From Oceanispirochaeta sp. M1 (GTDB lineage: Bacteria; Spirochaetota; Spirochaetia; DSM-2461): 64,000 nucleotides of DNA. The notes under the pieces were generated by a model, which saw only the letters and a list, made by a program, of their open reading frames with translations, ran no database searches and was not told where the DNA came from. Positions 6,696-15,639 of this stretch are shown one piece after another (the first letter of the stretch is position 1; each line of letters starts with the position of its first letter). A program made the position numbers and the translations under genes. The stretch covers positions 1-64,000 of the forward strand of contig NZ_QQPQ01000010.1 of assembly GCF_003346715.1 (NCBI RefSeq). The letters run 5' to 3'.

Positions 6696-7895
6696 TTAAT
6701 AGCGGATTGCAAACTCTAGAGAACCACCCATTTCAGGCTGATCTCCCGCATGTGATCCCATTTCATCTGCATAGAGAGCTCCATTCAGTTCAATAAAGAA
6801 TAGATCCAGTCCGAATCCAGCAGTGAAATAACCACCCTGCAGACCGGCTCTCAGAGCAACAGAAGAGAGAAGAACCACTTCGGCTCCCAGATCAAGTCTA
6901 CTCCAGAAAGACTGACTGTCGTACCCATAAAGACTATCTTCACTAACCAGTGGCTGAGAGAAAGCACCGTGAATAGTGGGGTCAACAAACTTATTAAGTT
7001 TCCCGAGTGTCGGGTGGTAGGAAATACCAAAGTTCATAGTCCAGGGAGTTACATAGATCTCATCAATTGTTTCATTGGCAAACTGCATTCCGAAAGCGGC
7101 TTCTACCGGTTTGAAGAAGTATCTGGTGTTACCGATATCTCTCATGGTGAGGCTGGTGATCAGATCTCTCCAATAGAAGTCCACACCCAGATCAAATCCA
7201 ACCCCGATACCTGCCATTGCATTGACTGAAGAGAAACTGATCTCTCCACTCGTATCACCGCCGCCTGCTGTATCGGGAACGCTGCCTGTGAGAGCAGCTA
7301 TATCGATATCTTTGGCAACAAAGCGGTACATAGGGCGAACATCTCCACCTACGACAAGCTTAAACTGACCCAGCTCAAAGGGATGTGCGTAACCGGCCAC
7401 AAGACCACTGGTCAGCATCAGATCTCCGGTAATACCCAGTGTTGTTTCAACGGGAGGAGCATCCATTTCGGCAACAGTTATAAAGCCGAATCCAAACCGT
7501 CGGCCTACATAACCGCCTCCGATCTGAACGGAAGCACCCATACCGTTGGATGTAACCTGATCAAGCATAAGCTCTACAATCTCTTTATCACCGGCTCTGC
7601 TCTCTTCAAGATAGGTGAACAAATCACCAGAATATCCGGCGCCTATGGAAAGAAGAGTTACCTCACCTTTTTTCTTAATCTCACCGTCTTTCTTCTCTTT
7701 CTCTCTGGACTTTTCGAAGGATGCCGGGTTTACCAAAAGAGAATTGTATCCGCTTCCGTTTGAAACAAAGGAACCTCCCTGGCCTTTAACCTCAGGACTT
7801 ACCCAGGAAAAGGAGGGGGAATAATAACGGTCTTTGGCAAAAGCCATACCGGAAACTGTAAGTAATATAAGTAAAATGCTAAATATTTTTTTCAT
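6696..7895 (-). CDS. Outer-membrane barrel protein of the first lipoprotein/barrel pair
   Basis: A 399-residue protein with signal peptide (LTVSGMAFA then KDRYY). Near the N-terminus it has GQGGSFVSNGSGYNSLLVNPASF, the NPA-containing start common to FadL/PorV-type barrels, followed by a lysine/glutamate-rich patch and glycine-rich strand-like segments ending in FAIRY, a typical aromatic barrel terminus. AAGGGGGA precedes the ATG. It lies 12 nt after the lipoprotein gene at 7908 and is followed by a terminator. Likely an outer-membrane channel or assembly protein working with that lipoprotein; this is inference from the repeated pairing. Confidence 0.7.
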   Translation of the reverse strand: MKKIFSILLILLTVSGMAFAKDRYYSPSFSWVSPEVKGQGGSFVSNGSGYNSLLVNPASFEKSREKEKKDGEIKKKGEVTLLSIGAGYSGDLFTYLEESRAGDKEIVELMLDQVTSNGMGASVQIGGGYVGRRFGFGFITVAEMDAPPVETTLGITGDLMLTSGLVAGYAHPFELGQFKLVVGGDVRPMYRFVAKDIDIAALTGSVPDTAGGGDTSGEISFSSVNAMAGIGVGFDLGVDFYWRDLITSLTMRDIGNTRYFFKPVEAAFGMQFANETIDEIYVTPWTMNFGISYHPTLGKLNKFVDPTIHGAFSQPLVSEDSLYGYDSQSFWSRLDLGAEVVLLSSVALRAGLQGGYFTAGFGLDLFFIELNGALYADEMGSHAGDQPEMGGSLEFAIRY

Positions 7896-7907
7896 GCTGT
7901 ATCCCCC

Positions 7908-8768
7908 TTAGAATAATGAGTCAAGATCGAGACCACCGAATGCGACAACCTCGACCAGACCATCCTTATCAGGATTTGTCGGATCTGCAGGATCAACAAG
8001 CATATCTGAGGGACCATTAAAATCAGGAATACCGCCTTCTCCTTCCCTGTAAGTAATTGTATAGGGAATAGATCCGTCAGGATTCTTGGGAGTAGCAAGA
8101 TAGGAAGCCAGAATATCGACTCTTGCAGCCTCTGTTGAAGCATCTATGTAATACACAAGTGTTCTGGTCATACCGGCCATCAATGCTTTAGTGGCATTAT
8201 CACCGTCATTGGTTCCCGGAGGACTTGTACCGGTTACTTCAAGAGTCTCACCATAATGCTGAAGAGGTTCTGCAGCGGCCAGGAAGCCGTTGAGCTGAAT
8301 GGTTACAGCTGCTTTATAGTCAGCAAAAGAAATGGCTGCAGGGGGTTCGCCGAAGATTGCCCTGAAAAAAGTTTCAGGACCGTCACCGCTGCCCTCAAAG
8401 ACATCTTCACCCGAGACCGCATCTCCCACAAGGGAGTTCAGATTACTCATGGTATCTTCTGTATTTGTTGTTTTAAGATGCACATCTGTCATCATTAAAG
8501 CAGCTTCCTGCTTCTTTTCATCCGAGGCATCCGGATCATCCAGGACACTCTGCAATGTCTCCAGAACCTGTGCTTTGGCTGCTGGATCATTTTTAAGATT
8601 TTCATAGAACTGAGGCTCATCCGCCGCATCTAGAAGATCATCTGCGTTTGTCAGGTCGGGATTTTTGAAATTATCAATTCCGCTGTAGAGGTTTGTTGTA
8701 AAAGGATTACAACCACTCAGTACGATCAGGAGAACCAGGACCAATCCCGGTAACATTCTCTTATTCAT
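7908..8768 (-). CDS. Lipoprotein of the first lipoprotein/barrel pair
   Basis: A 286-residue lipoprotein with lipobox VLSG-C (Cys about residue 20) and a strong GGAGGA ribosome site. The mature N-terminus CNPFTTNLYSGIDNFKNPD resembles the other lipoprotein (5897-6625). The C-terminal third is rich in Asp, Pro and Gly and looks disordered. First gene of the lipoprotein/barrel cluster. Function unknown; the position suggests export or assembly of the barrel encoded next to it. Confidence 0.7.
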   Translation of the reverse strand: MNKRMLPGLVLVLLIVLSGCNPFTTNLYSGIDNFKNPDLTNADDLLDAADEPQFYENLKNDPAAKAQVLETLQSVLDDPDASDEKKQEAALMMTDVHLKTTNTEDTMSNLNSLVGDAVSGEDVFEGSGDGPETFFRAIFGEPPAAISFADYKAAVTIQLNGFLAAAEPLQHYGETLEVTGTSPPGTNDGDNATKALMAGMTRTLVYYIDASTEAARVDILASYLATPKNPDGSIPYTITYREGEGGIPDFNGPSDMLVDPADPTNPDKDGLVEVVAFGGLDLDSLF

Positions 8769-8866
8769 AGATTCCTCCTATAATAAGGACAATATTTTTA
8801 ATTGCGCATGTATTATAAAACTCTAACACATACTGAATGAGAATATGCCACTATTTGCACATCATT

Positions 8867-8891
8867 CCTATATAAATATAGCCCATATAGG
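8867..8891. repeat. Short inverted repeat downstream of mtaB
   Basis: CCTATAT (8867-8873) and ATATAGG (8885-8891) can pair across 11 nt. There is no T-tract, so a terminator is doubtful. The rest of 8769-8924 is AT-rich and shows nothing else clear beyond a TATAAT (minus strand, 8812-8817) that may serve the lipoprotein gene. Confidence 0.35.
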
Positions 8892-8924
8892 GGATATTTC
8901 AAGGAATTCAAATATATTAGGATG

Positions 8925-10256
8925 TTACTCAGATTTACCATACAGTGTACCGTTTTTCTCAGAAACTATACGACAGGAGACGAGGGTTCCCCGCTTCATC
9001 TCATCACTGTAAGGAATTCTGACACGGAGGTAATTATCGCTGGTTCCTTCCCAGAATTTATCTTCACCCGACTTTTTTTCTTCCTCTAAAAGGACTTGCG
9101 CTGTACGGTCTGTTTGCTGTTCAAGATAATTTTTGTAGGATTTTGAGGATATCCCCCTGATTTCTTCTGTTCTTTCTCCGGTAATCCGCTCTGGAATCTT
9201 GGGTTTCATCTCCCAGGCAGCGGTGTCCGGACGGGCCGAAAACGGGAAAACATGGATACGGGCGAAATCTATCTGTTTCAGGGATGTAACGGTAACATTA
9301 TGCTCAGTTTCCGTCTCTCCGGGAAATCCGGCAATGATATCGGCTGCGATAAAGGGGTTATCCTTTAATTCTCTTAAGCGGGCAACCGCATCTATAACGG
9401 CCTGTGATCCATAGGGGCGGTTCATTCTCTTCAACACTGAATCACTCAGTGACTGAGCGGACACATGAAAATGAGAACAGATTCTGGGATGGGATAATAT
9501 TGACAGATCCCTTTCCAGCAATGTTTTAGGTTCCAGTGAAGATAATCTGATTCTGAAATGATCGGTTTCTTCAATTATCCGGTGCAGAAGGTCTGATAAA
9601 TTCATACTGCCGTCCCGGTATGAATCGATATTGACTCCCGTAAGTACAACTTCCTCGTAACCTCCGGCTTCCAGATCCTTCAGCCTCTCCATCAGAGTAT
9701 CTGAACTGAGACTGACAGACTTTCCCCTGGCCAGGCAGACACGGCAATAGGCACAGCGGTGGTCACAGCCGTCCTGTATCTTCAAAAAAGCCCTGGCATG
9801 GAAGTTAAAATCGGCTGCGGAAAAGCGGAATCGCCCTTCAGACTCATCAATTCCGGGAGATTGTGATTCAAGCCAGAATCCGGCACTCCTGTAGAGTTCC
9901 TGACCTTCAGATTGACCACTGCCCAGAAATCCTGCCATATCCATGATAAGATCCTTCCGGTCAAGGGCTACCGAGAGTACATTGTCTCCCAGTTCTCCGA
10001 TAAGTTCGGGTTCCAACTGGGCATAACAACCTGTAACAATAACAAGAGACTCAGGATAATCCCGGCTGGTCTTCCGGATCACACGCCGGGCTTTCTGCTC
10101 ACTCTTTGAGGTAACTGTACATGTATTGACCACATAGACATCAGCAGGATCGGAAAATTCAACAATATCAAAGCCCTGTTTTTCAAAGGCTTCGGCCAGA
10201 GCTTCAGTTTCACACTGATTAAGCTTACAGCCGAATGTAAAAAATGCTGCTTTCAT
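8925..10256 (-). CDS. mtaB: tRNA threonylcarbamoyladenosine methylthiotransferase (MtaB)
   Basis: MtaB is a radical-SAM methylthiotransferase that adds a methylthio group to t6A37 of ANN-decoding tRNAs. The UPF0004 domain is N-terminal, with conserved cysteines in FGCKLNQCE, VNTCTVT and VTGCYAQ. The radical SAM site CDHRCAYC (CxxxCxxC) follows near residue 165, and a TRAM-like tail ends the protein. The KLNQ form of the first motif points to MtaB rather than MiaB or RimO. At 443 residues the length is normal. It is the last gene of the four-gene operon that begins at 12007. Confidence 0.93.
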   Translation of the reverse strand: MKAAFFTFGCKLNQCETEALAEAFEKQGFDIVEFSDPADVYVVNTCTVTSKSEQKARRVIRKTSRDYPESLVIVTGCYAQLEPELIGELGDNVLSVALDRKDLIMDMAGFLGSGQSEGQELYRSAGFWLESQSPGIDESEGRFRFSAADFNFHARAFLKIQDGCDHRCAYCRVCLARGKSVSLSSDTLMERLKDLEAGGYEEVVLTGVNIDSYRDGSMNLSDLLHRIIEETDHFRIRLSSLEPKTLLERDLSILSHPRICSHFHVSAQSLSDSVLKRMNRPYGSQAVIDAVARLRELKDNPFIAADIIAGFPGETETEHNVTVTSLKQIDFARIHVFPFSARPDTAAWEMKPKIPERITGERTEEIRGISSKSYKNYLEQQTDRTAQVLLEEEKKSGEDKFWEGTSDNYLRVRIPYSDEMKRGTLVSCRIVSEKNGTLYGKSE

Positions 10257-10265
10257 TATTGATCC

Positions 10266-10904
10266 CTAACGGTTCTCTCTGATCCGCTCCAGTCCTTTAC
10301 GGGCTTCCTGCAGTGATGGCTGAAGAACCAGTGCCTGATTATAGGCTTCTTCGGCGGAATCAAGTTTTTCAGCGCCTTCCCGGGCATAACCCAGACGGGA
10401 CCACCAGCGGGCGGCTGAGGGGACATGATATAAGGCAGTAGAAAGAGCTATATCCGCATGATTGTATTTTCCAAGACGGATATAGGTTTCTCCCATGTAG
10501 TAGTAAACCTGACCGATTCTGTCTCCCGTAGGATTCAGAGAGACATACTGCTGAAAGTAGGACAGGCTCTTTTCGTGATTTCCAAGATAATAGTGGGCTT
10601 CACCCAGGTTCTCAATGACTCTTGCATCATAACGGGACAATCCCAGAGCATCTTCTCCGTATTTCAGGGCATCATCATAGCGTCCCAGACGGATCAGTCC
10701 CCATCCAAGAACTGTATAGGAATCCATTCGCTGTATAAGTTGTGTATCATCATAGGATGCCAGCTCTTCGAGACAGATGGTAACCGACTGTTCATAATCA
10801 CCCTGCCGGTACAGTTTGAGGGCATCTATTTTTTCCTGAGCCCCCAGAGGCATCAGCGCTGCAAGACATATAAAAAGAACAAGGTTCTGTATTTTATTTT
10901 TCAA
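10266..10904 (-). CDS. Secreted TPR protein
   Basis: A 212-residue protein with an N-terminal signal peptide (FICLAALMPLGAQ) followed by four to five TPR units, including YRQGDYEQSVTICLEE, LGRYDDALKYGEDAL, YLGNHEKSLSYF and RLGKYNHADIAL. Periplasmic localisation is likely. Its start overlaps the end of the bactofilin gene by 11 nt and mtaB follows 9 nt after its stop. The conserved placing with bactofilin hints at a cell-envelope scaffold role, but no partner is shown. Confidence 0.8.
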   Translation of the reverse strand: MKNKIQNLVLFICLAALMPLGAQEKIDALKLYRQGDYEQSVTICLEELASYDDTQLIQRMDSYTVLGWGLIRLGRYDDALKYGEDALGLSRYDARVIENLGEAHYYLGNHEKSLSYFQQYVSLNPTGDRIGQVYYYMGETYIRLGKYNHADIALSTALYHVPSAARWWSRLGYAREGAEKLDSAEEAYNQALVLQPSLQEARKGLERIRENR

Positions 10905-11265
10905 GAGAATCCTCCGCGGGTACCATTCTGCTCACTCCTTCAAAGCGGCAGCCGGTCTCCATAATAATTTTGGGTGCAGTAATATCACCGATCACTTCGG
11001 CATTCCCCATGAGTTCAACCTGTGATTCTGCATAAACATTGCCTTTAACACGCCCCCGCACATGAATAGAACGGGCGCCGATCTCGGCGGTAACATCTGC
11101 GTTTTCCGCAATATATAAATCTCCACCGGCCTGTATGTTTCCTTCAAACTTACCCTTGATCATCAGTTCCTGAGTAAAAGAAAGTTCTCCGATAAAGCTG
11201 ATATCTTCAGCCAGTACAGTATCCAGTTTATGTTCTTTGATTTTACGTGAATGTATTTCAGCCAT
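10894..11265 (-). CDS. Bactofilin family cytoskeletal protein
   Basis: A 123-residue protein with the bactofilin core: a right-handed beta-helix built from short repeats such as IKGKFEGNIQAGGDLYIAEN, VTAEIGARSIHVRGRVKGNV and VELMGNAEVIGDI. Bactofilins polymerise without nucleotide and help set cell shape or position cell-wall enzymes. A short polar N-terminal tail (about 25 residues) and a C-terminal tail flank the core, as usual. It overlaps the tyrA-like gene by 8 nt upstream and the TPR gene by 11 nt downstream, so it is co-translated with both. Confidence 0.9.
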   Translation of the reverse strand: MAEIHSRKIKEHKLDTVLAEDISFIGELSFTQELMIKGKFEGNIQAGGDLYIAENADVTAEIGARSIHVRGRVKGNVYAESQVELMGNAEVIGDITAPKIIMETGCRFEGVSRMVPAEDSLEK

Positions 11266-12007
11266 TCAGATCTCCTACGCTTTCTATAGAATCAAATGTT
11301 CCAAGCATTTTTTCAATTCCTTTGTGCAGATCTTTCCGCATACTGCTCGTATAAGGATTATACTTCTGCAGATCAAGAAACAGCTGCCAGGGATCATTAC
11401 ATGTCTGTTTTACAATATTCTGCAGTGCTTCATAACCGGCGGTGGCCATTGAACTGGGATGAAGATTCATCTCATCCAGAGTTCTTCCTATAAAGTGGGT
11501 AATACCCTGAGTATAGGCAGCCTCTTTGTCATGCTCATGGGCTGTCATTTCCTGAACAGCCAGACCGATTCTCCTGAAATGATCTTTCCAGAGAATATAG
11601 TCCTCATCACTGATCCGCTCTTTACACATCACCACTGGGAGCCCTTTCACACCGTTCTTTCCTGAATCCGGACCGAACATGGGGTGTGTACCCAGTATAT
11701 CTACAGTTTGGGGAAGATACTTCTTCATCATCTCCATGGGATAAACCTTAACTGAACAGGTATCCACCACAAGGGTACCCGGTTTCAGCAGAGGAGCTAT
11801 TTCCGGAAGGACCTGTTCCATGGAAGAGATAGCATTGCACAGGAAGACAACATGTGCATCCATAAGCTCTTCAAGACCTACCCTCTCAACACCTTCAGGC
11901 GTGAGTCTGTCAGGATTCCGCGAATATGCTTTCACCTTAAAAGACTGTGATAATAATGAAGCCCAGAAAGAGCCGAAGCGCCCCAGGCCGTACACGGCAA
12001 TTTGCAT
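11258..12007 (-). CDS. Prephenate dehydrogenase family protein (TyrA-like)
   Basis: The protein starts with a Rossmann dinucleotide site (YGLGRFGSFWA) and has the family signature GTHPMFGPDSG near residue 106, plus a helical C-terminal domain containing the conserved TQGITHFIGRTL. TyrA enzymes oxidise prephenate (or arogenate) in tyrosine synthesis. At 249 residues it is shorter than most (270-370) and has no ACT or mutase domain. It heads the operon with bactofilin, TPR and mtaB. It has no Shine-Dalgarno, and its -10 box lies 6 nt before the ATG. Which substrate is used cannot be told. Confidence 0.82.
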   Translation of the reverse strand: MQIAVYGLGRFGSFWASLLSQSFKVKAYSRNPDRLTPEGVERVGLEELMDAHVVFLCNAISSMEQVLPEIAPLLKPGTLVVDTCSVKVYPMEMMKKYLPQTVDILGTHPMFGPDSGKNGVKGLPVVMCKERISDEDYILWKDHFRRIGLAVQEMTAHEHDKEAAYTQGITHFIGRTLDEMNLHPSSMATAGYEALQNIVKQTCNDPWQLFLDLQKYNPYTSSMRKDLHKGIEKMLGTFDSIESVGDLNG

Positions 12008-12013
12008 TTTCTT

Positions 12014-12041
12014 ATCATACAGAAAAAACCCGAAGATGCAA
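12014..12041 (-). promoter_or_regulatory. Promoter of the tyrA-like/bactofilin/mtaB operon, placed for a leaderless transcript
   Basis: Minus strand: -35 TTGCAT (12036-12041), 16-nt spacer, -10 TATGAT (12014-12019), then six bases and the ATG at 12007. The predicted start point coincides with the A of the start codon. Confidence 0.5.
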
Positions 12042-12224
12042 AGTCAAAACTTCATCTGAAATACAGAGATAGTAGAGAGGGTTTCAAACTGTATTAATCA
12101 GGCGAGCCTTCTTTTCCTGTTCTCTAAAAAGGTTTATAGTAATTGGAAACTATGGGTACTGCTGTTTTGACCTGAGGTTATATTACAGCGGACCCCAATT
12201 GTAATATTCAGGAGATGTTAAAAT

Positions 12225-13223
12225 ATGTCATTCGTTGCAGATATGAAAGCAAAAGCAGTAATCATGCAGAAAAAACTGGTTCTTCCCGAAGGAACCGAAG
12301 CCCGTACCCTGGCCGCCGCCAGAATCATCATAGATGAAAAGATTGCCTCTGAAGTATTTCTTGTAGGTGATACTGCCGCCATCAAAGCAGCAGCAGCCGA
12401 CGAGTCAGTTTCTCTTGATGGACTGACAGTGGTTGATCCTTCTTCATCCGCTCTTCTTGACACATATGCTCAGGAATACCATGAACTTAGAAAACATAAG
12501 GGTTTGAGTCTTGAAGATGCTAAAGAACAGATTAAGGATAACCTGAAATGGGGAGCCATGATGGTCCGCAAGGGTGATGCCGATGCAATGGTAGCCGGTG
12601 CAGACAATCCTACCGGAAAAGTACTTGTTGCCGGTTTTACAATTATTAAAACATCTCCCGGTGTTTCATCGGCTTCTTCATGTTTCGTAATGGACTTTCC
12701 CGAAAAGAAATGGGGTCAGGACGGACTGATGATATTTTCAGACTGTGCCACCATTCCCGATCCCACTGTAGATCAGCTGGCCGAGATCACCATCCAGTCT
12801 TCAGTATCCTGTAAGACCTTTCTGCAGGTAGAGCCTCTGACCGCTATGCTCTCTTTCTCTACCAAAGGTTCTGCGTCCCACCCCAATGTGGACAAGGTTA
12901 CCGATGCACTTAAAATCGTTAAAGAAAGAGCTCCCGAACTCAATGTTGATGGTGAAATGCAGCTTGATGCAGCTATCGTTGAGAGCGTAGGGGCAAAAAA
13001 AGCACCCGGTTCTTCTGTTGCAGGAAAAGCCAACACTCTGATCTTCCCCGACCTCCAGTCCGGAAATATCGGATACAAACTGGCTCAGAGATTTGGAAAT
13101 GCAGGTGCATACGGCCCCTTCCTTCAGGGATTTGCAAAACCCATCTCCGACCTTTCCAGAGGATGTTCAGTGGAAGACATCGTCAACACTGTATCTGTAA
13201 CAATGACTCAGGTGGAAGACTGA
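12225..13223 (+). CDS. pta: Phosphate acetyltransferase
   Basis: Pta converts acetyl-CoA and phosphate to acetyl phosphate, the first step of acetate formation with ATP gain in fermenting bacteria. The 332-residue single-domain form begins with QKKLVLPEGTEARTLAAA and contains ADAMVAGA, the KTSPGVSSASS segment and C-terminal NTLIFPDLQSGNIGYKLAQR, all family hallmarks. The N-terminal P-loop-like domain of the long enteric enzyme is absent. AGGAG lies 10 nt before the ATG. It is followed closely by dapB, which suggests co-transcription. No ackA is present in the window. Confidence 0.96.
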   Translation: MSFVADMKAKAVIMQKKLVLPEGTEARTLAAARIIIDEKIASEVFLVGDTAAIKAAAADESVSLDGLTVVDPSSSALLDTYAQEYHELRKHKGLSLEDAKEQIKDNLKWGAMMVRKGDADAMVAGADNPTGKVLVAGFTIIKTSPGVSSASSCFVMDFPEKKWGQDGLMIFSDCATIPDPTVDQLAEITIQSSVSCKTFLQVEPLTAMLSFSTKGSASHPNVDKVTDALKIVKERAPELNVDGEMQLDAAIVESVGAKKAPGSSVAGKANTLIFPDLQSGNIGYKLAQRFGNAGAYGPFLQGFAKPISDLSRGCSVEDIVNTVSVTMTQVED

Positions 13224-13232
13224 TATAAAACT

Positions 13233-13988
13233 ATGAATGTAATCATAATGGGATACGGCCGTATGGGTCGTGAAGTAGAAAAGATACTCCTTGAACGTGG
13301 CCACCGGATAGTTTCCCGCGTGGATTCCGGCGGATACGGCGATGAACTCAGAGCATCGGAAGAGTCTTTGAAGGCTGCAGATGCGGTTATTGAATTTGCT
13401 CTTCCCGACGGTATTGAGAAAAATGCAGCACTTTACAGTCAGTATGACCTTAAGGCTGTCATAGGCACCACAGGCTGGGCGGAAAATAAAGAGACCATAT
13501 TAAAACCCTTTGAAAGCGGAAAGGGAGCCTATCTTTACGGTTCCAATTTCTCTATCGGAGCCCACCTTTTCTTCAGAATGACAGCTGCCGCATCCCGTAT
13601 GATCAACAAAGTTGAAGAATATGATGTAATGATCACTGAGTATCATCACAATAAGAAAGTGGATGCACCCTCGGGTACAGCTCTTACTGCAGCTCAGCTG
13701 GTAGTGGATAATCTGGACCGCAAAAAGGAGATTCTCCCGGGAAATCCCACGGGAGCAATTAAGGCAGAACAGCTTCATGTGGCATCAGTCCGGGGCGGGT
13801 ATATTCCAGGGATTCATACCCTGACCCTCGACTCACCGGCTGATACTCTGGAAATCACACACAGTGCCCGTAACAGAGGCGGTTTTGCCCTGGGTGCTGT
13901 TATGGCTGCCGAGTGGTTGTCTGCCGATGAAGGCCGCAGAGGTGTTTTTACGGTGGATGATTTTATCAATGACTTATTGGACTCTTGA
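13233..13988 (+). CDS. dapB: 4-hydroxy-tetrahydrodipicolinate reductase
   Basis: DapB reduces 4-hydroxy-tetrahydrodipicolinate with NAD(P)H in the diaminopimelate/lysine pathway. Visible motifs are the N-terminal GYGRMGREV nucleotide site, GTTGW near residue 90, SNFSIGAHLF, and the substrate-binding EYHHNKKVDAPSGTAL (normally ExHHxxKxDAPSGTA). The length of 251 is normal. It lies 9 nt after pta and 44 nt before dapA, so the three are probably one transcript. Confidence 0.97.
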   Translation: MNVIIMGYGRMGREVEKILLERGHRIVSRVDSGGYGDELRASEESLKAADAVIEFALPDGIEKNAALYSQYDLKAVIGTTGWAENKETILKPFESGKGAYLYGSNFSIGAHLFFRMTAAASRMINKVEEYDVMITEYHHNKKVDAPSGTALTAAQLVVDNLDRKKEILPGNPTGAIKAEQLHVASVRGGYIPGIHTLTLDSPADTLEITHSARNRGGFALGAVMAAEWLSADEGRRGVFTVDDFINDLLDS

Positions 13989-14032
13989 ACCAAAGTAAAA
14001 TATAACTAAGAGAAGAAAACAAGGAGCAATCA

Positions 14033-14908
14033 ATGTACACAGGCGTATATACCGCATTAGTCACACCTTTTGATGAGAATAGGGAAATTGATAAGGATTG
14101 CCTGAAAAAAATTGTTCAGTTTCAGCTGAGCAAGGGAATATCCGGACTGGTTCCCGTTGGTACAACCGGAGAAAGCCCCACCGTTTCTCACGAAGAGAAT
14201 ATTGAAGTGATAGAGATTGTTGTAAAGGAAGTAGATGGTAAAATACCCGTCATAGCCGGTACAGGATCAAACTCTACTGACGAAGCAATCCGGATGACCA
14301 AACTGGCCAAAGCAATTGGTGCCGATGCCAGTCTGCAGGTTTCACCCTACTACAACAAACCCACCCAGGAAGGCCTTTACCAGCATTTCATGGCCATTGC
14401 CGATGCGGTGGACCTCCCCATAATGGTTTACAACGTCAAAGGCAGAACCGGTGTGAATATCGAGACTGATACGCTGATGCGCATGGCAAAACATGAAAAT
14501 ATCGTGGCTGTAAAAGAGGCCAGCGGTGATCTGAATCAGATGATGGAGGTGATCCGCCGGAAACCTGCCGATTTTTCAGTTCTCTCCGGAGATGATAATC
14601 TGGCACTGCCTCTGACTCTGATGGGTGGCAACGGTGTTGTATCGGTTGCCGCTAATATCATACCCCAGTGGATGGAAGAACTGATTCAGGCTGCCCGTCG
14701 TGGTGATCTGGAAAAAGCAAAAACAATTCACTACGAACTGCTTCCTCTGTTTAAGAGCATGTTTCTGGAAACGAACCCCATTCCTGTAAAATGGGCAATG
14801 AGTGAGATGGGACTGGTAAAAGATATATTCAGACTGCCTCTCTGCTCTCCTGGGGAAGAGACAAAAGTAAAAATCAGAGAAGCCCTGAAGAATCAGGGTC
14901 TGCTCTGA
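14033..14908 (+). CDS. dapA: 4-hydroxy-tetrahydrodipicolinate synthase
   Basis: DapA condenses pyruvate with aspartate semialdehyde. The TIM-barrel protein of 291 residues has GTTGESPT (residues 43-50), the conserved tyrosine in MVYNVKGRTGVN, and the Schiff-base lysine in VAVKEASGD near residue 162. AAGGAG precedes the ATG by 6 nt. It ends the pta-dapB-dapA unit at the hairpin 14944-14975. The usual YNVPGRTG reads YNVKGRTG here, a mild variation. Confidence 0.97.
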   Translation: MYTGVYTALVTPFDENREIDKDCLKKIVQFQLSKGISGLVPVGTTGESPTVSHEENIEVIEIVVKEVDGKIPVIAGTGSNSTDEAIRMTKLAKAIGADASLQVSPYYNKPTQEGLYQHFMAIADAVDLPIMVYNVKGRTGVNIETDTLMRMAKHENIVAVKEASGDLNQMMEVIRRKPADFSVLSGDDNLALPLTLMGGNGVVSVAANIIPQWMEELIQAARRGDLEKAKTIHYELLPLFKSMFLETNPIPVKWAMSEMGLVKDIFRLPLCSPGEETKVKIREALKNQGLL

Positions 14909-14943
14909 TAAAAGATATATCGCAGTAAAAAATATATTGAAAT

Positions 14944-14975
14944 AAAAGGCTTCCCTCAGGGGGAGCTTTTTTTAT
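14944..14975 (+). terminator. Intrinsic terminator of pta-dapB-dapA
   Basis: AAAGGCTTCCC pairs with GGGGAGCTTT (one bulged G and one wobble) and is followed by seven T. It overlaps the last codons of the convergent methyltransferase gene, whose stop is at 14956. Confidence 0.8.
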
Positions 14976-15639
14976 AAACCGCCAGAGACTTTCCATCCTC
15001 TCTGACCAGATCCCAACCACTCTGTGCGCCCAGAACTCTCAGGGATTCAGAATTGTAAAAACGTATATGAGTGGGATCTTCCTTATACCACCACCCCTTG
15101 AAATCAACAGAATCTACAGACGGCAGAAACTGTGTTTTAAGGCTGAGGACGGCTCCATCAGCAGCCAGGTCATTCAGTCTTTTAAACTCTTTCAGGGGAT
15201 CATGAATATGTTCCAGAACCTCACAGAGGAGGATAAGAGAGAAAGGTCCTTCATCCGGGTCCGGCCATCGGGGAGCAAAAAAGGGGTCGTATGAAAATAC
15301 GGGATAACCCTCTGACTCCAGAAGTTCTGTGAGAACCGGCCGGGGACCACTTCCGAAATCAAGAATATTTCCTTCATGATACCAGGGTACAACCGAGCTT
15401 TTAATAAAAGAGCCCAACCAGTTGCGGTACCCCTCATCCTCTTTATCATTCCTGTGCAGTTCATAACGTGCCAGCTCTTCATCAGGCCGGGGAAGACTTA
15501 GGATTGATTGAAATACCAGACTACATGAGGGGCAGAGAAAGAAAAATCGTTTTACCTCTGATTCACTCCTCCCCTTTTTACCGGTTTTATAAAAAAATTT
15601 GCCCCCTCCAGAGCAGACGGGGCAAATTTCATCGGGCAT
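14956..15639 (-). CDS. Class I SAM-dependent methyltransferase with N-terminal zinc ribbon
   Basis: A 227-residue protein. Residues 6-41 hold CPVC...CPSC, a likely zinc ribbon. The methyltransferase core follows: ILDFGSGPRPVL (SAM motif I, about residue 92), a YDPFF acidic strand, and LILLCEVLEHIHDP (post-motif typical of UbiG/Methyltransf_12 and related proteins). The start overlaps the rsmA stop (TGATG), so it is co-translated with rsmA. The substrate is unknown; the layout of a zinc ribbon followed by a methyltransferase occurs in sugar and small-molecule methyltransferases. Confidence 0.8.
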   Translation of the reverse strand: MPDEICPVCSGGGKFFYKTGKKGRSESEVKRFFFLCPSCSLVFQSILSLPRPDEELARYELHRNDKEDEGYRNWLGSFIKSSVVPWYHEGNILDFGSGPRPVLTELLESEGYPVFSYDPFFAPRWPDPDEGPFSLILLCEVLEHIHDPLKEFKRLNDLAADGAVLSLKTQFLPSVDSVDFKGWWYKEDPTHIRFYNSESLRVLGAQSGWDLVREDGKSLAVYKKSSP

